Of a DNA stretch of 64,000 nucleotides, positions 54,159-62,954 are shown in pieces. The stretch lies in NCBI GenBank assembly GCA_016177845.1, contig JACOUO010000016.1, forward strand, positions 1 through 64,000. The letters are read 5' to 3'. The notes beneath the pieces are model-generated. The model made no database searches, had not been told where the DNA came from, and saw nothing but the letters and a program-made list of their open reading frames with translations. The stretch comes from Deltaproteobacteria bacterium. GTDB lineage: Bacteria; Desulfobacterota; GWC2-55-46. The position numbers and the translations under genes were made by a program. The first letter of the stretch is position 1. Every line of letters starts with the position of its first letter.

Positions 54159-56054
54159 ATGTTATTTGAAAAAAAATACGACATCATTGTAATAGGTGCA
54201 GGGCACGCAGGGTGCGAGTCTTCCCTTGCCTGCGCCAGGATGGGTATGTCTACTCTGATGGTTACAATGAATCTTGATACCATCGGGCAGATGTCGTGCA
54301 ACCCTGCAATCGGCGGCATTGCCAAGGGGCATCTGGTCAAAGAGATAGACGCGCTCGGCGGCGAGATGGCAAAGGCCATTGATGAGACAGGCATTCAGTT
54401 CCGCACACTCAATGACAGCAAGGGGCCTGCCGTAAGGGCTACAAGGGCGCAGGCTGACAGGATGCTTTATCGCCAAAGGATGAAGAGGGCGCTTGAAAAT
54501 ACCGAAAACCTCTATATAAGGCAGGGGACGGTTGAGAGCATTCTGACGGAGATACTACCTGACGGACACAGGCGCATCACAGGCATTCGCCTGAATACCT
54601 CTGAGGTATTTAGGGCAGACGCCCTGATTATCACTACAGGCACATTCCTTAAAGGGCTTATTCATGTCGGGCTTGTAAATTATCCGGGTGGCCGCGCAGG
54701 GGATATGGCAAGTACCGGATTATCTGAATCCTTGAAGGAACTTGGATTGAGTCTCGGCAGGCTAAAGACAGGCACATGCCCAAGGCTTGATGCCCGTACC
54801 ATAGATTATTCACAAACAACCATGCAGGAGCTGCAAAGCCCTGAAGAGATAAAACCGTTTTCATTCACCTCTGCCCCGATAACCCAACCTCAGGTTCCAT
54901 GCCACATTACATATACAAATGAGGAAACTCATCGGGTAATACGAGAAAATCTTGACCGCTCCCCATTATATAGTGGTGTTATCGAGGGGACAGGCCCAAG
55001 ATATTGCCCCTCCATTGAAGATAAGGTAATTAAGTTCCCTCAAAGGATAAGGCACCAGGTCTTTCTTGAGCCTGAGGGGTATGACACGACAGAGGTCTAT
55101 CCGAACGGGCTTTCGACTTCTCTGCCCATAGATGTGCAGATAAAATTCCTCCGCACTATAAAGGGGCTGGAAAATGCCGAGATACTAAGGCCCGGTTACG
55201 CCATTGAATATGATTATGTCGAGCCTACTCAGCTTAAGCTGACCCTTGAGACGAGGGCGATTGACGGATTGTTCCTCGCAGGGCAGATCAACGGCACTTC
55301 GGGCTATGAAGAGGCTGCGGCGCAGGGACTTATGGCCGGCATCAATGCTGTTTTGAAATTAAAGGGAAAGCCTGCCCTTGTACTGGACAGGTCAGAGGCC
55401 TATATCGGAGTCATGATAGACGACCTCGTCACAAAGGGCACGAAAGAGCCTTACAGGATGTTTACCTCAAGGGCGGAGTACAGGCTGATTTTAAGGGAAG
55501 ATAATGCCGAGCTCAGGCTCAGGCAAAGGGGCTACGAGGCAGGGCTTGTTACGGAAGATGTCTATAAAGGCTTCTCTGAAAGAAGGCAAACCCTTGAAAA
55601 TATTAAGAAATTCCTTGAGGAGACCAAGATAAACCCCTCAGGCGAGGTAAACAGGGCAATTGAGGCCATTGGGGCAATGGAGCTTAAAAAATCCATAACC
55701 CTTAAAGAACTTCTCAGGAGGCAGGACATGGACCTGAGGAAGATTTACGGGCTTATGGATAAAGAATTCAATGTACCGCCTGATATAGCTGAGGCAATCG
55801 AGATAGAGACAAAGTACGAGGGCTACATAAAAAGACAGCTTGAGGAAGCCGATAGGTTTAAAAAGATTGAAGGTATAAGGATACCGGGCAGCCTTTCCTA
55901 TCAGGAGGTATCAGGGCTTTCTACCGAGATAAGGGAAAAGCTGAAACAAGCCATGCCGGAGTCCATTGGGCAGGCAAGCAGGATATCAGGCGTCACGCCT
56001 GCTGCTATATCAATGCTGATGGTGCATTTGAAGAAGACAGGGGTATACAGGTAG
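54159..56054 (+). CDS. mnmG: tRNA uridine-5-carboxymethylaminomethyl modification enzyme MnmG
   Basis: 631 aa. The FAD motif [39 protein letters not shown], and [21 protein letters not shown] are signature parts. The C-terminal helical domain binds MnmE and tRNA. The partner MnmE is 20 kb away (32216-33601). No ribosome site is seen. The stop codon falls inside a 28-bp palindrome that contains the first parS site. Confidence 0.98.
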   Translation: MLFEKKYDIIVIGAGHAGCESSLACARMGMSTLMVTMNLDTIGQMSCNPAIGGIAKGHLVKEIDALGGEMAKAIDETGIQFRTLNDSKGPAVRATRAQADRMLYRQRMKRALENTENLYIRQGTVESILTEILPDGHRRITGIRLNTSEVFRADALIITTGTFLKGLIHVGLVNYPGGRAGDMASTGLSESLKELGLSLGRLKTGTCPRLDARTIDYSQTTMQELQSPEEIKPFSFTSAPITQPQVPCHITYTNEETHRVIRENLDRSPLYSGVIEGTGPRYCPSIEDKVIKFPQRIRHQVFLEPEGYDTTEVYPNGLSTSLPIDVQIKFLRTIKGLENAEILRPGYAIEYDYVEPTQLKLTLETRAIDGLFLAGQINGTSGYEEAAAQGLMAGINAVLKLKGKPALVLDRSEAYIGVMIDDLVTKGTKEPYRMFTSRAEYRLILREDNAELRLRQRGYEAGLVTEDVYKGFSERRQTLENIKKFLEETKINPSGEVNRAIEAIGAMELKKSITLKELLRRQDMDLRKIYGLMDKEFNVPPDIAEAIEIETKYEGYIKRQLEEADRFKKIEGIRIPGSLSYQEVSGLSTEIREKLKQAMPESIGQASRISGVTPAAISMLMVHLKKTGVYR

Positions 56055-56058
56055 ACAA

Positions 56059-56074
56059 TGTTCCACGTGGAACA
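56059..56074. other. parS-like site 1
   Basis: TGTTCCACGTGGAACA, a perfect 16-bp palindrome two symmetrical bases away from the ParB-Spo0J consensus TGTTTCACGTGAAACA. It is the core of a 28-bp perfect palindrome (56053-56080) overlapping the end of mnmG. parAB lies 1.2 kb downstream. Confidence 0.88.
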
Positions 56075-56135
56075 TTGTCTCGGATTGCTTCACTCCGTTC
56101 GCAATGACCAGGTATTGCGAGGAGCGGAGCTAACA

Positions 56136-56185
56136 CCCGTTCGCCCCACAAAGCCCAGCAGGGCGTTAAATTTAAAGCACTGACC
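56136..56185 (+). repeat. 3' fragment of the composite repeat element
   Basis: Matches the last ~50 bp of the 42.3- and 51.9-kb elements (TTCGCCC, AAGCCC-GCAGGGCGTTAAA, AGCACTG). Together with GTATTGCGAGGAGCG at 56112 it fills the mnmG-rsmG gap. Confidence 0.75.
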
Positions 56186-56206
56186 TTATTAAAATGTGAA
56201 AAGGAT

Positions 56207-56222
56207 TGTTCCACGTGGAACA
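56207..56222. other. parS-like site 2
   Basis: Identical to site 1, ending 3 bp before the ATG of rsmG. Confidence 0.88.
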
Positions 56223-56225
56223 TTT

Positions 56226-56888
56226 ATGACAGATACTGAACTTAAAGAACTTTTAAAGCAGGGGGCCTCTGAACTGGGGCTGGATTTAGGGGAGAGTGCC
56301 CCTGAATCATTCCTCAAATACTTCAAAGAGCTTAAAACCTGGAATAAAAAGATAAACCTTACCTCTGTTGACTCTGACAGAGACATTATCATCAGGCATT
56401 TCCTCGATTCCCTCACCGCAGTTCCTTATGTTAACGGCTCAAAACGGCTTTTGGATATTGGCGCAGGCGGTGGTTTCCCTGGAATTCCGCTTAAAATAGT
56501 CCTCCCTGAGCTTGAAGTGGTGCTTATGGACTCAGTTGAGAAGAAAGTCTTCTTTATGAGGCAGGTAATCAGAACGCTTGGGCTCTCCAATCAGAAAATA
56601 GAAGCAGTTGCCGCAAGGATAGAGGACCCTGCGGTCATTGAGAGGTATAAAGGGGCCTTTGACTGCGTAATTTCAAGGGCATTTTCTGAGCTGAAGAACT
56701 TTCTGAGGCTAAGCTTGCCTTATATCGAGGTCGGAGGCAGGATAGTAGCTATAAAAGGGCCTGCTGTATCCGAAGAGCTTAAAGAGGTAGAGGACTGGGA
56801 TAAGATTACCCGGCCTGAGATTTTTGATGTAAAAGTACCTTTTGAGAACAGGGTAAATAAGATACTGGTCTTCCGCAAGACTGCATAA
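56226..56888 (+). CDS. rsmG: 16S rRNA (guanine527-N7)-methyltransferase RsmG
   Basis: 220 aa from ATG 56226; the frame is open 10 codons further, but these read through the parS palindrome. SAM motif LLDIGAGGGFPGIPLKIV, FDCVISRAFSELKNF and VGGRIVAIKG are family signatures. It methylates G527 in 16S rRNA. Position between mnmG and parA is the classical order. No good ribosome site; parS occupies its place. Confidence 0.96.
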   Translation: MTDTELKELLKQGASELGLDLGESAPESFLKYFKELKTWNKKINLTSVDSDRDIIIRHFLDSLTAVPYVNGSKRLLDIGAGGGFPGIPLKIVLPELEVVLMDSVEKKVFFMRQVIRTLGLSNQKIEAVAARIEDPAVIERYKGAFDCVISRAFSELKNFLRLSLPYIEVGGRIVAIKGPAVSEELKEVEDWDKITRPEIFDVKVPFENRVNKILVFRKTA

Positions 56889-56896
56889 TGCCAAAT

Positions 56897-56912
56897 TGTT
56901 CCATGTGGAACA
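56897..56912. other. parS-like site 3 (one mismatch)
   Basis: TGTTCCATGTGGAACA, one base from sites 1, 2 and 4 (central ACGT changed to ATGT). 8 bp after rsmG. Confidence 0.8.
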
Positions 56913-57018
56913 TCGTTAGCCCTCATATCTTTGGTATTAGCTTTTTTTCAAAAGCTCTGCTCCCCCTTGGTTTGTTAACAAACATACAGAAGATGGTTTT
57001 TATAATAAAAAGACTGAT

Positions 57019-57034
57019 TGTTCCACGTGGAACA
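57019..57034. other. parS-like site 4
   Basis: Identical to sites 1 and 2, in the rsmG-parA gap. Confidence 0.88.
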
Positions 57035-57083
57035 ATTTGGGATTCAGATTGCTTCATTGCGTTCGCAATTACAGAGAAAGAGT

Positions 57084-57113
57084 CATTGCGAGGAGCAAAG
57101 CGACGAAGCAATC
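57084..57113 (+). repeat. CATTGCGAGGAGCRAAGCGA repeat, copy 2
   Basis: Two differences from 51841-51870 over 30 bp. Confidence 0.85.
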
Positions 57114-57195
57114 TTTTATTAGTACCCAAACTTCCTTAAAAATTCATGTATTTACCTCATTTTCCATCATATTTGTCCCCTTGTAACTTTTTCCC

Positions 57196-57224
57196 TTGAA
57201 AAAACTGCTTACCTGGTCTACACT
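57196..57224 (+). promoter_or_regulatory. Promoter of parA
   Basis: TTGAAA (57196-57201), 17 bp, TACACT (57219-57224). Transcription should begin about 3 nt before ATG 57234, supporting that ATG over the in-frame TTG at 57228. Confidence 0.65.
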
Positions 57225-57233
57225 TTTTTGACC

Positions 57234-58010
57234 ATGGGCAGAATAATAGCAGTAGCAAACCAGAAAGGCGGGGTAGGTAAGACGACTACCTCCGTAAATT
57301 TAGCCGCATCCCTTGCGGTAGCGGAAAAGAAGGTGCTTTTAATAGACTTTGACCCGCAGGGAAATGCCACAAGCGGTCTGGGCATTGATAAAAGGTCATG
57401 CAATGGCATCTATCATGCCCTTATTCAGGAAGAAGACATACGGAGCCTGATGAAACATACTGAGCTTCGCTTCCTGAAGCTCGTGCCGGCCTCAATGGAC
57501 CTGATAGGGGCTGAAGTCGAGCTGATAGATAGCCCGGAGCGTGAATTCAAGCTCAAAGAGTGCCTCAAGCCCATAGCTGACCAGTTCGATTACATCTTCA
57601 TAGACTGTCCGCCTTCCTTAAGCTTACTTACGGTAAATGCACTGGTTGCTGCGGATTCCGTTCTCATACCGCTTCAATGCGAATATTACGCCCTTGAGGG
57701 CATAAGCGAGATCTTAAGGACCATAGAACTTATCAAGGCAAAGCTTAACCCTGAGCTTAAGATGGAAGGTGTCGTGCTGACCATGTTTGACTCAAGGAAC
57801 AACCTTGCCCATCAGGTAGTGGAAGACATCAGGGGGCATTTCGGGGAAAAGGCGTTCAACACTGTCATTCCGAGGAATGTGCGCCTGTGCGAAAGCCCGT
57901 CCTTCGGTAAGCCGGTAATCCTCTATGATGTGCAGTCCAAGGGTGCGGTAAGTTATATGGAGCTTGCCAAGGAAATCCTCCTCAGGGACAGAGAAGCAGT
58001 AAAATCATAA
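57234..58010 (+). CDS. parA: Chromosome partitioning ATPase ParA (Soj)
   Basis: 258 aa. The deviant Walker A is NQKGGVGKTTTSVNLAASLA, Walker B is YIFIDCPPSLSLLTVNAL, and the length fits chromosomal ParA without an N-terminal HTH. ATP-bound dimers coat the nucleoid and pull ParB-parS complexes. Followed by parB after 36 bp; four parS sites lie upstream. Confidence 0.97.
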   Translation: MGRIIAVANQKGGVGKTTTSVNLAASLAVAEKKVLLIDFDPQGNATSGLGIDKRSCNGIYHALIQEEDIRSLMKHTELRFLKLVPASMDLIGAEVELIDSPEREFKLKECLKPIADQFDYIFIDCPPSLSLLTVNALVAADSVLIPLQCEYYALEGISEILRTIELIKAKLNPELKMEGVVLTMFDSRNNLAHQVVEDIRGHFGEKAFNTVIPRNVRLCESPSFGKPVILYDVQSKGAVSYMELAKEILLRDREAVKS

Positions 58011-58046
58011 ATAAATCAATTAGTTGCAATATTAGGTGAGGGTCTG

Positions 58047-58925
58047 ATGCTGAACAAGAAAAAGGTTTTGGGCAGGGGTATAGGCGCTTTGATAGGGGAT
58101 GTTGAAAGAGCAGCTCCAGTTGACAGGTCTAAAGAGAAGTACATGCTTTGCCCTATTACGGACATCAGCCCGAATAAGACCCAGCCGAGAAAACACTTTG
58201 ACGAGGCAGCTCTTAAGGAGCTTTCGGATTCCATAAAAGAAAAAGGCATCATAGAGCCTCTTATTGTCAGGAGAATTCCGGGCAGCGGCTTAGAGCTTAT
58301 CGCAGGCGAGAGGCGTTGGAGGGCTTCGCGCATGGCAGGGCTTACTGAAGTCCCTGTCGTGATCACCGACGCAACGGATGAAGAGAGCCTTGAGCTTGCC
58401 ATAATCGAAAATATCCAGAGACAGGACTTAAATGCCATTGAAGAGGCAGAGTCTTACAGGAGCCTCATGGGCTTTGGCCTTTCCCAGGAAGAGGTAGCAA
58501 AAAGGGTAGGCAAGGAAAGGGCAACAGTAACCAACTACCTAAGGCTTCTTAAACTGCCGCTTGAGGTCAGGGAAGAGGTTGTCAAGGGCACTATCTCAAT
58601 GGGCCATGCAAGGGCGCTTCTTTCCATTGAGAGCCACTCTGCGCTTGTTGAGCTTTGCAGGGAGGTCATCACCAAAGGCTTTTCCGTGAGGGAGACAGAG
58701 GCCCTCGCCAACAAGGGCGGGGTCGATAAAATATCAAAAACCAAAGTAAAATCAAACACTTCCAACAGTCCCTTGGAGGCTGAGCTCAGGGAGATATTCG
58801 GTACAAAGGTTGTGCTCAAGGATAAAAAGGGAAAAGGCAGGATAGAGATAAGCTTCTTCTCGGCTGATGAGCGCGAGAGGGTAATTGAGATTTTGAGGGC
58901 CTCGACAGAGCAGAACAGTTTTTAA
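58047..58925 (+). CDS. parB: Chromosome partitioning protein ParB (Spo0J)
   Basis: 292 aa. The N-terminal CTPase region shows box motifs KTQPRKHFDE, IIEPLIVR and AGERRWRASRMAG; box III is ENIQRQDLNAIEEAE. A HTH (LSQEEVAKRVGKERATVTNYLRLLKLP) reads parS, and a C-terminal dimerisation domain (FGTKVVLKDKKGKGRIEI) completes it. It loads at parS and slides using CTP. GGTGAGGG precedes the ATG. Confidence 0.97.
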   Translation: MLNKKKVLGRGIGALIGDVERAAPVDRSKEKYMLCPITDISPNKTQPRKHFDEAALKELSDSIKEKGIIEPLIVRRIPGSGLELIAGERRWRASRMAGLTEVPVVITDATDEESLELAIIENIQRQDLNAIEEAESYRSLMGFGLSQEEVAKRVGKERATVTNYLRLLKLPLEVREEVVKGTISMGHARALLSIESHSALVELCREVITKGFSVRETEALANKGGVDKISKTKVKSNTSNSPLEAELREIFGTKVVLKDKKGKGRIEISFFSADERERVIEILRASTEQNSF

Positions 58926-59007
58926 TGGCCGCGCGGTGATGTAGATGCTTGCCCTTATAAAAGATTTCCCGTAAGATTTTCCTTAGGATAATCTTCGGAG
59001 GCATGGG

Positions 59008-59412
59008 ATGTTTGGCAGAGACGATAAGAAAAAAGGCGGCGATGTAGTCGGTTTTATCGGCAAAGGGATGTACCTTGAAGGCAAGCTTTCCTTTGACGAT
59101 ACCGTTCGTATCGATGGCAGCTTCAAAGGAGAGATAAGCGCAGCCGGAACACTCGTAGTAGGCGAGGGCGGCGTTGTTGAAGGCCAGGTCAAGGTTGGCA
59201 GTGCAATTATCACCGGTGAAGTAAAAGGACTGCTTGAGGCCAGCGGTAAAGTAGAGCTCCAGTCACCAGGAAAGGTGTTCGGCAATATAAAGACCCCTAC
59301 GCTTATTATAGGTGAGGGCGTGATTTTCGAAGGCAACTGCGTTATGCTTAAGAGAGACGCGGAACCTGAAATTATAGATTTTGGAACGGCTGAGGGCAGC
59401 GAAATCGGATAG
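59008..59412 (+). CDS. Bactofilin
   Basis: 134 aa. The central beta-helical DUF583 domain (about residues 16-112) shows the repeating pattern YLEGKLSFDDTVRIDGSFKG, GVVEGQVKVGSAIITGEVKG and GKVFGNIKTP. Short disordered ends flank it. Bactofilins polymerise without nucleotide into membrane-associated filaments. It is 82 bp after parB with GGAGG before the ATG. In Myxococcus, bactofilins hold ParAB and parS at subpolar positions, which gives this neighbourhood meaning. Confidence 0.95.
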   Translation: MFGRDDKKKGGDVVGFIGKGMYLEGKLSFDDTVRIDGSFKGEISAAGTLVVGEGGVVEGQVKVGSAIITGEVKGLLEASGKVELQSPGKVFGNIKTPTLIIGEGVIFEGNCVMLKRDAEPEIIDFGTAEGSEIG

Positions 59413-59425
59413 GGGAGCCTTCCTC

Positions 59426-60340
59426 ATGCAAAAAGGTAAGAAAATATGGATGGACGGCAATCTCGTTGATTGGGATGACGCCAATATCCATATCCTCACA
59501 CATACGCTCCACTACGGTCTTGGCGCCTTTGAAGGTTTAAGGTGCTACAGATGCGAAGACGGCAGGAGCGCCATCTTCAGACTTCACGAACATACAGACA
59601 GGCTTTTCGCCTCCTCCCACATAGGGATGCTTAAAATCCCTTTCACAAAAGAAGAGATAAATTCAGCAATTATAGAGACAATGAAGGCAAGCGACCTTAG
59701 CGAGGGCTATATCCGTCCGCTCGTATATCTTGGAGACGGCTCAATGGGCATATACCCCAGGACAAACCCTGTCAGGGTCGCAATCGCCGTATGGGCATGG
59801 GGCGCGTACCTCGGGGATGAGGGTATTGCCCACGGAATAAAGGTAAAGGTCTCGTCATTTTGCAGGAATCATGTGAACGCAGGCATGTCAAAGGCAAAGC
59901 TTGTGGGCAATTATACGAATTCCATCTTTGCCAAGAAAGAGGCGATAGATGCGGGTTTTGATGAGGCGCTTCTTTTAGATACCGAAGGCTATGTGTCTGA
60001 AGGAAGCGGAGAGAATATTTTTATCATAAAGGACGGAGTGCTTAAGACCACACCCCTTACTTCCATCCTCAAAGGCATTACAAGGGATACTGTTTTAAGA
60101 ATTGCCGCTGACAAGGGAATAAAAACAGTTGAAGAGAGATTTACGAGGGATGAGCTGTATACTGCCGATGAGGCGTTCTTTACCGGAACCGCCGCTGAGA
60201 TAACCCCGATAGCGCAGGTTGACGGCAGAAAGATAGGCAAAGGCAAGCCCGGCCCTGAGTCCAAAGAAATCCAGAATACCTTTTTTGATATAGTTAAAGG
60301 CAGGAACAAGGATTACGAGGGCTGGCTCCTGTACCTGTAA
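59426..60340 (+). CDS. ilvE: Branched-chain amino acid aminotransferase
   Basis: 304 aa from ATG 59426, which has ATAGGGGAG upstream; the frame begins earlier but overlaps bactofilin. Fold type IV PLP enzyme: IWMDGNLVDWDDANIHILTH, HYGLGAFEGLRCY, catalytic Lys in MSKAKLVGNY, and GYVSEGSGENIFII. It interconverts branched-chain 2-oxo acids and amino acids with glutamate. No other ilv genes are in the window; D-amino-acid or ADC-lyase relatives are less likely given length and motifs. Confidence 0.93.
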   Translation: MQKGKKIWMDGNLVDWDDANIHILTHTLHYGLGAFEGLRCYRCEDGRSAIFRLHEHTDRLFASSHIGMLKIPFTKEEINSAIIETMKASDLSEGYIRPLVYLGDGSMGIYPRTNPVRVAIAVWAWGAYLGDEGIAHGIKVKVSSFCRNHVNAGMSKAKLVGNYTNSIFAKKEAIDAGFDEALLLDTEGYVSEGSGENIFIIKDGVLKTTPLTSILKGITRDTVLRIAADKGIKTVEERFTRDELYTADEAFFTGTAAEITPIAQVDGRKIGKGKPGPESKEIQNTFFDIVKGRNKDYEGWLLYL

Positions 60341-60410
60341 GGGACTGGTATTTTGTACAGGCCTTTCAAATGGCTTTTCATTTCAGTATTATTATCAGAT
60401 AATATATAAA

Positions 60411-61763
60411 ATGAAAAAAAGAGTTCAGGAAGAGACGATTATCATTGTCAGCGTAGCCAAATGGATTGTGCTGGCAACGATTGTCGGGGTAATCGTGGGC
60501 GTCTCTACAACGCTATTTGTCAAGACCCTTAACCGGGGCGCTGAGCTTACAAAAGAATACCCGTATTATTTCTTAATGATCCCAATCGGGCTTCTCGCAA
60601 GCACGATAATCATAAAATATATATTCCCTCAGGCAGAGGGGCACGGCGCAAACAGGGTTATCGAATCAGTCCACAAATTCTCAGGCAAGCTAAAACCGAT
60701 TATGGTGCCTGTTGAGTTCCTGAGGACTTTTATAACACTTACATCAGGGGGCTCAGCAGGCAAAGAAGGGCCGAGCGCGCAGATAGGCGCGGGCCTTGCC
60801 TCGATGTTCGCTGACCTGCTTAAGTTCGAGGGCGCGGACAGGAGAAAGCTTGTCATCTGCGGCATCAGCGGCGGGTTTGCCTCAGTATTCGGCACTCCCC
60901 TTGCCGGCGCTATCTTCGGCATTGAGGTCTTGTTCGCAGGCTCAATTTTGTATGAGGTGCTTCTGCCGTCCTTTGTCGCAGGCATTATAAGCTATCAGGT
61001 CTCCTCATGGCTTGGGCTTACATATTTTTACCACCCGGTAAGTTTCGTGCCGGTATTCAGCGAGGCATTTTTCCTGAAGGTGGTCATTGCAGGAGTATTC
61101 TTTGGCCTTAGTTCTTTTCTGCTTGTTGAGACCTTAAGGCTTGGAAATAAAATTTCAAAATCAATAAAGCTCCCGATGGAGATAAAGAGTGTTGCAGCGG
61201 GGGCAGTGCTTGTTGTGCTGACATTGATTTTCTCCACGCACTATCTGGGGCTTGGCCTTGAGACATTGCAGTCAGCCCTGGAAGGAAAAGATGTCCCCTG
61301 GTACGCCTTTATAATGAAGGCGATATTTACGAGCATTACGCTGAATTTTGGCGGAAGCGGAGGCATAGGCACTCCGATATTTTTTGTAGGCGCGACAGCG
61401 GGGAATTTTTTCAGCAAGATTCTTGATGTTGACGCCTCGATGCTCGCCGCGATAGGTTTTGTGAGCCTTTTGGCAGGCGCGGCAAATACGCCGATTGCCG
61501 CAAGTATAATGTCGGTAGAGCTTTTTGGGGCAGAAGTCGCGCCCTATGCGGCCATTGCCTGCGTCATAAGTTTTTTGATAACAGGGCACAGGAGCGCGTA
61601 TCCCTCACAGGTGCTTGCGGTAAGAAAATCATCTTCGATAGATGTTTCAATAGGGGAGGAACTGTCAAAGGTAAAGCCGGATTATCAGTACCGCGACAAG
61701 AGCTTAATCGGGGTAGTGAAATCCTTCTGGAAAGTCAGCGGGAGGAATGAGGGGAAGAGATGA
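60411..61763 (+). CDS. CLC-type chloride channel/antiporter
   Basis: 450 aa with 10 or more membrane segments. The GKEGP motif with the gating glutamate (SGGSAGKEGPSAQIGAG, about residue 115-131), and a late GIGTPIFFVGATAGN segment where the usual GxFxP has become GIGTP. The N-terminal GSGIP-like motif is replaced by AEGHGANRV. The changes at ion-binding motifs suggest altered anion selectivity. No CBS domains. TAATAT lies a few bases before the ATG, with no ribosome site. Stop overlaps nfi as ATGA. Confidence 0.9.
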   Translation: MKKRVQEETIIIVSVAKWIVLATIVGVIVGVSTTLFVKTLNRGAELTKEYPYYFLMIPIGLLASTIIIKYIFPQAEGHGANRVIESVHKFSGKLKPIMVPVEFLRTFITLTSGGSAGKEGPSAQIGAGLASMFADLLKFEGADRRKLVICGISGGFASVFGTPLAGAIFGIEVLFAGSILYEVLLPSFVAGIISYQVSSWLGLTYFYHPVSFVPVFSEAFFLKVVIAGVFFGLSSFLLVETLRLGNKISKSIKLPMEIKSVAAGAVLVVLTLIFSTHYLGLGLETLQSALEGKDVPWYAFIMKAIFTSITLNFGGSGGIGTPIFFVGATAGNFFSKILDVDASMLAAIGFVSLLAGAANTPIAASIMSVELFGAEVAPYAAIACVISFLITGHRSAYPSQVLAVRKSSSIDVSIGEELSKVKPDYQYRDKSLIGVVKSFWKVSGRNEGKR

Positions 61764-62476
61764 TAAACCAGATAAAAAAATTGAAGTGGCCTCAGGATAA
61801 GGAAAAGACAAAGATTATCCAGGACGCGCTGATCAAAAAGAAAAAAATAACGCCGCTCACCGCAGTTCCAAGGTATGTAGCCGGAGTTGACGCTGCCTTT
61901 TTTAATGATAGGATAATAAGTGTAGCCTGTCTTTTCAAATACCCTGAACTGACCCTTGTTGAGGAGAAGTTTGTAATAAGCGAACTGACTTTTCCGTATA
62001 TTCCGGGGCTGTTGTCTTTCAGGGAAGGTCCGGGACTGATAGAAGCCATACAGAGCCTTAAGAAAAAGCCTGATGTGGTAATCTTTGACGGGCAGGGCAT
62101 AGCGCACCCAAAGGGTTTGGGAATCGCATCCTTTGTCGGAGTGCTTTTGGATATTCCTGCTATCGGGTGCGCCAAATCAAGGCTTGTCGGCTCTTATGAA
62201 GAGCCTTTGGAAAGTAAGGGCAGTTGGAGTTTCCTTAATTACAAGGGCAAGGTCGTGGGCGCTGTCGTAAGGACGCAGGATAATGTAAACCCGCTGTTCG
62301 TATCTCCGGGCCATAGGATCGACCTCCATAATTCCATAAAGGTAGTCCTTGGTTCAACAGGCCTCTACAGGCTTACCGAGCCAGTGAGGAGAGCGGACCT
62401 TCTGAGCAAATCCGTTAAAAGGCAGCTCCAAACGGAAGGAGGCGCGGACAATGGCAAATGTGCTGCTACTAATTGA
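61760..62476 (+). CDS. nfi: Endonuclease V
   Basis: 238 aa. GVDAAFFNDRIISVACLF provides the first catalytic Asp; YIPGLLSFREGP the Glu; VVIFDGQGIAHPKGLGIASFVG the second Asp; and GCAKSRLVG the lysine. It cuts DNA next to deoxyinosine in repair of deaminated purines. The ATG overlaps the CLC stop; its 3' end overlaps the next gene by 26 bp. Confidence 0.95.
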   Translation: MINQIKKLKWPQDKEKTKIIQDALIKKKKITPLTAVPRYVAGVDAAFFNDRIISVACLFKYPELTLVEEKFVISELTFPYIPGLLSFREGPGLIEAIQSLKKKPDVVIFDGQGIAHPKGLGIASFVGVLLDIPAIGCAKSRLVGSYEEPLESKGSWSFLNYKGKVVGAVVRTQDNVNPLFVSPGHRIDLHNSIKVVLGSTGLYRLTEPVRRADLLSKSVKRQLQTEGGADNGKCAATN

Positions 62477-62954
62477 GAATGACTTTGAAGACCTTGAAGC
62501 GCTTTACCCTTATTACAGGATGCAGGAAGCAGGGCATAAGGTAACCGTAGCAGGGGATAAGATAGATACTTACCATAGTAAGCACGGCTATCCTCTTAAA
62601 TCAGACAAGACCCCAATCGACATAAAAATAAGTGATTTTCAGTGCATGATAATACCCGGCGGGCAGGCCCCTGACAGGATGAGAATAAAGCCTGCGATGG
62701 TGAGGCTCGTAAAAGATGCTGTGGAGAAGGGCCTTGTTGTAGCCGCCATCTGCCATGCGGCGCAGATGCTTATCGAGGCTGAAGTCGTAAGGGGAAAGAA
62801 GGCGACCTGCTGGCCTTCGGTAAAGACTGACCTGATAAACGCAGGCGCGCTATATGTGGATACATCTGTGGTGGTTGACGGAAAGCTTGTGACATCAAGG
62901 CAGCCTGCAGACCTGCCGGATTTCTGCAGGAAGATACTTGAGGCTCTCGGCTGA
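62451..62954 (+). CDS. DJ-1/PfpI-family protein
   Basis: 167 aa. LLIENDFEDLEALYPYYRMQ holds the conserved Glu, and the nucleophile-elbow cysteine is in VAAICHAAQML. Members are glyoxalases, deglycases or putative proteases; exact activity is not readable. GGAAGGAGG precedes the ATG inside nfi, showing that the overlap is real. Confidence 0.9.
   Translation: MANVLLLIENDFEDLEALYPYYRMQEAGHKVTVAGDKIDTYHSKHGYPLKSDKTPIDIKISDFQCMIIPGGQAPDRMRIKPAMVRLVKDAVEKGLVVAAICHAAQMLIEAEVVRGKKATCWPSVKTDLINAGALYVDTSVVVDGKLVTSRQPADLPDFCRKILEALG

Noticed and set aside
57228-57233. TTG start two codons before parA ATG
   Set aside because: The -10 element ends at 57224, so the message should begin after the TTG; ATG 57234 is preferred.
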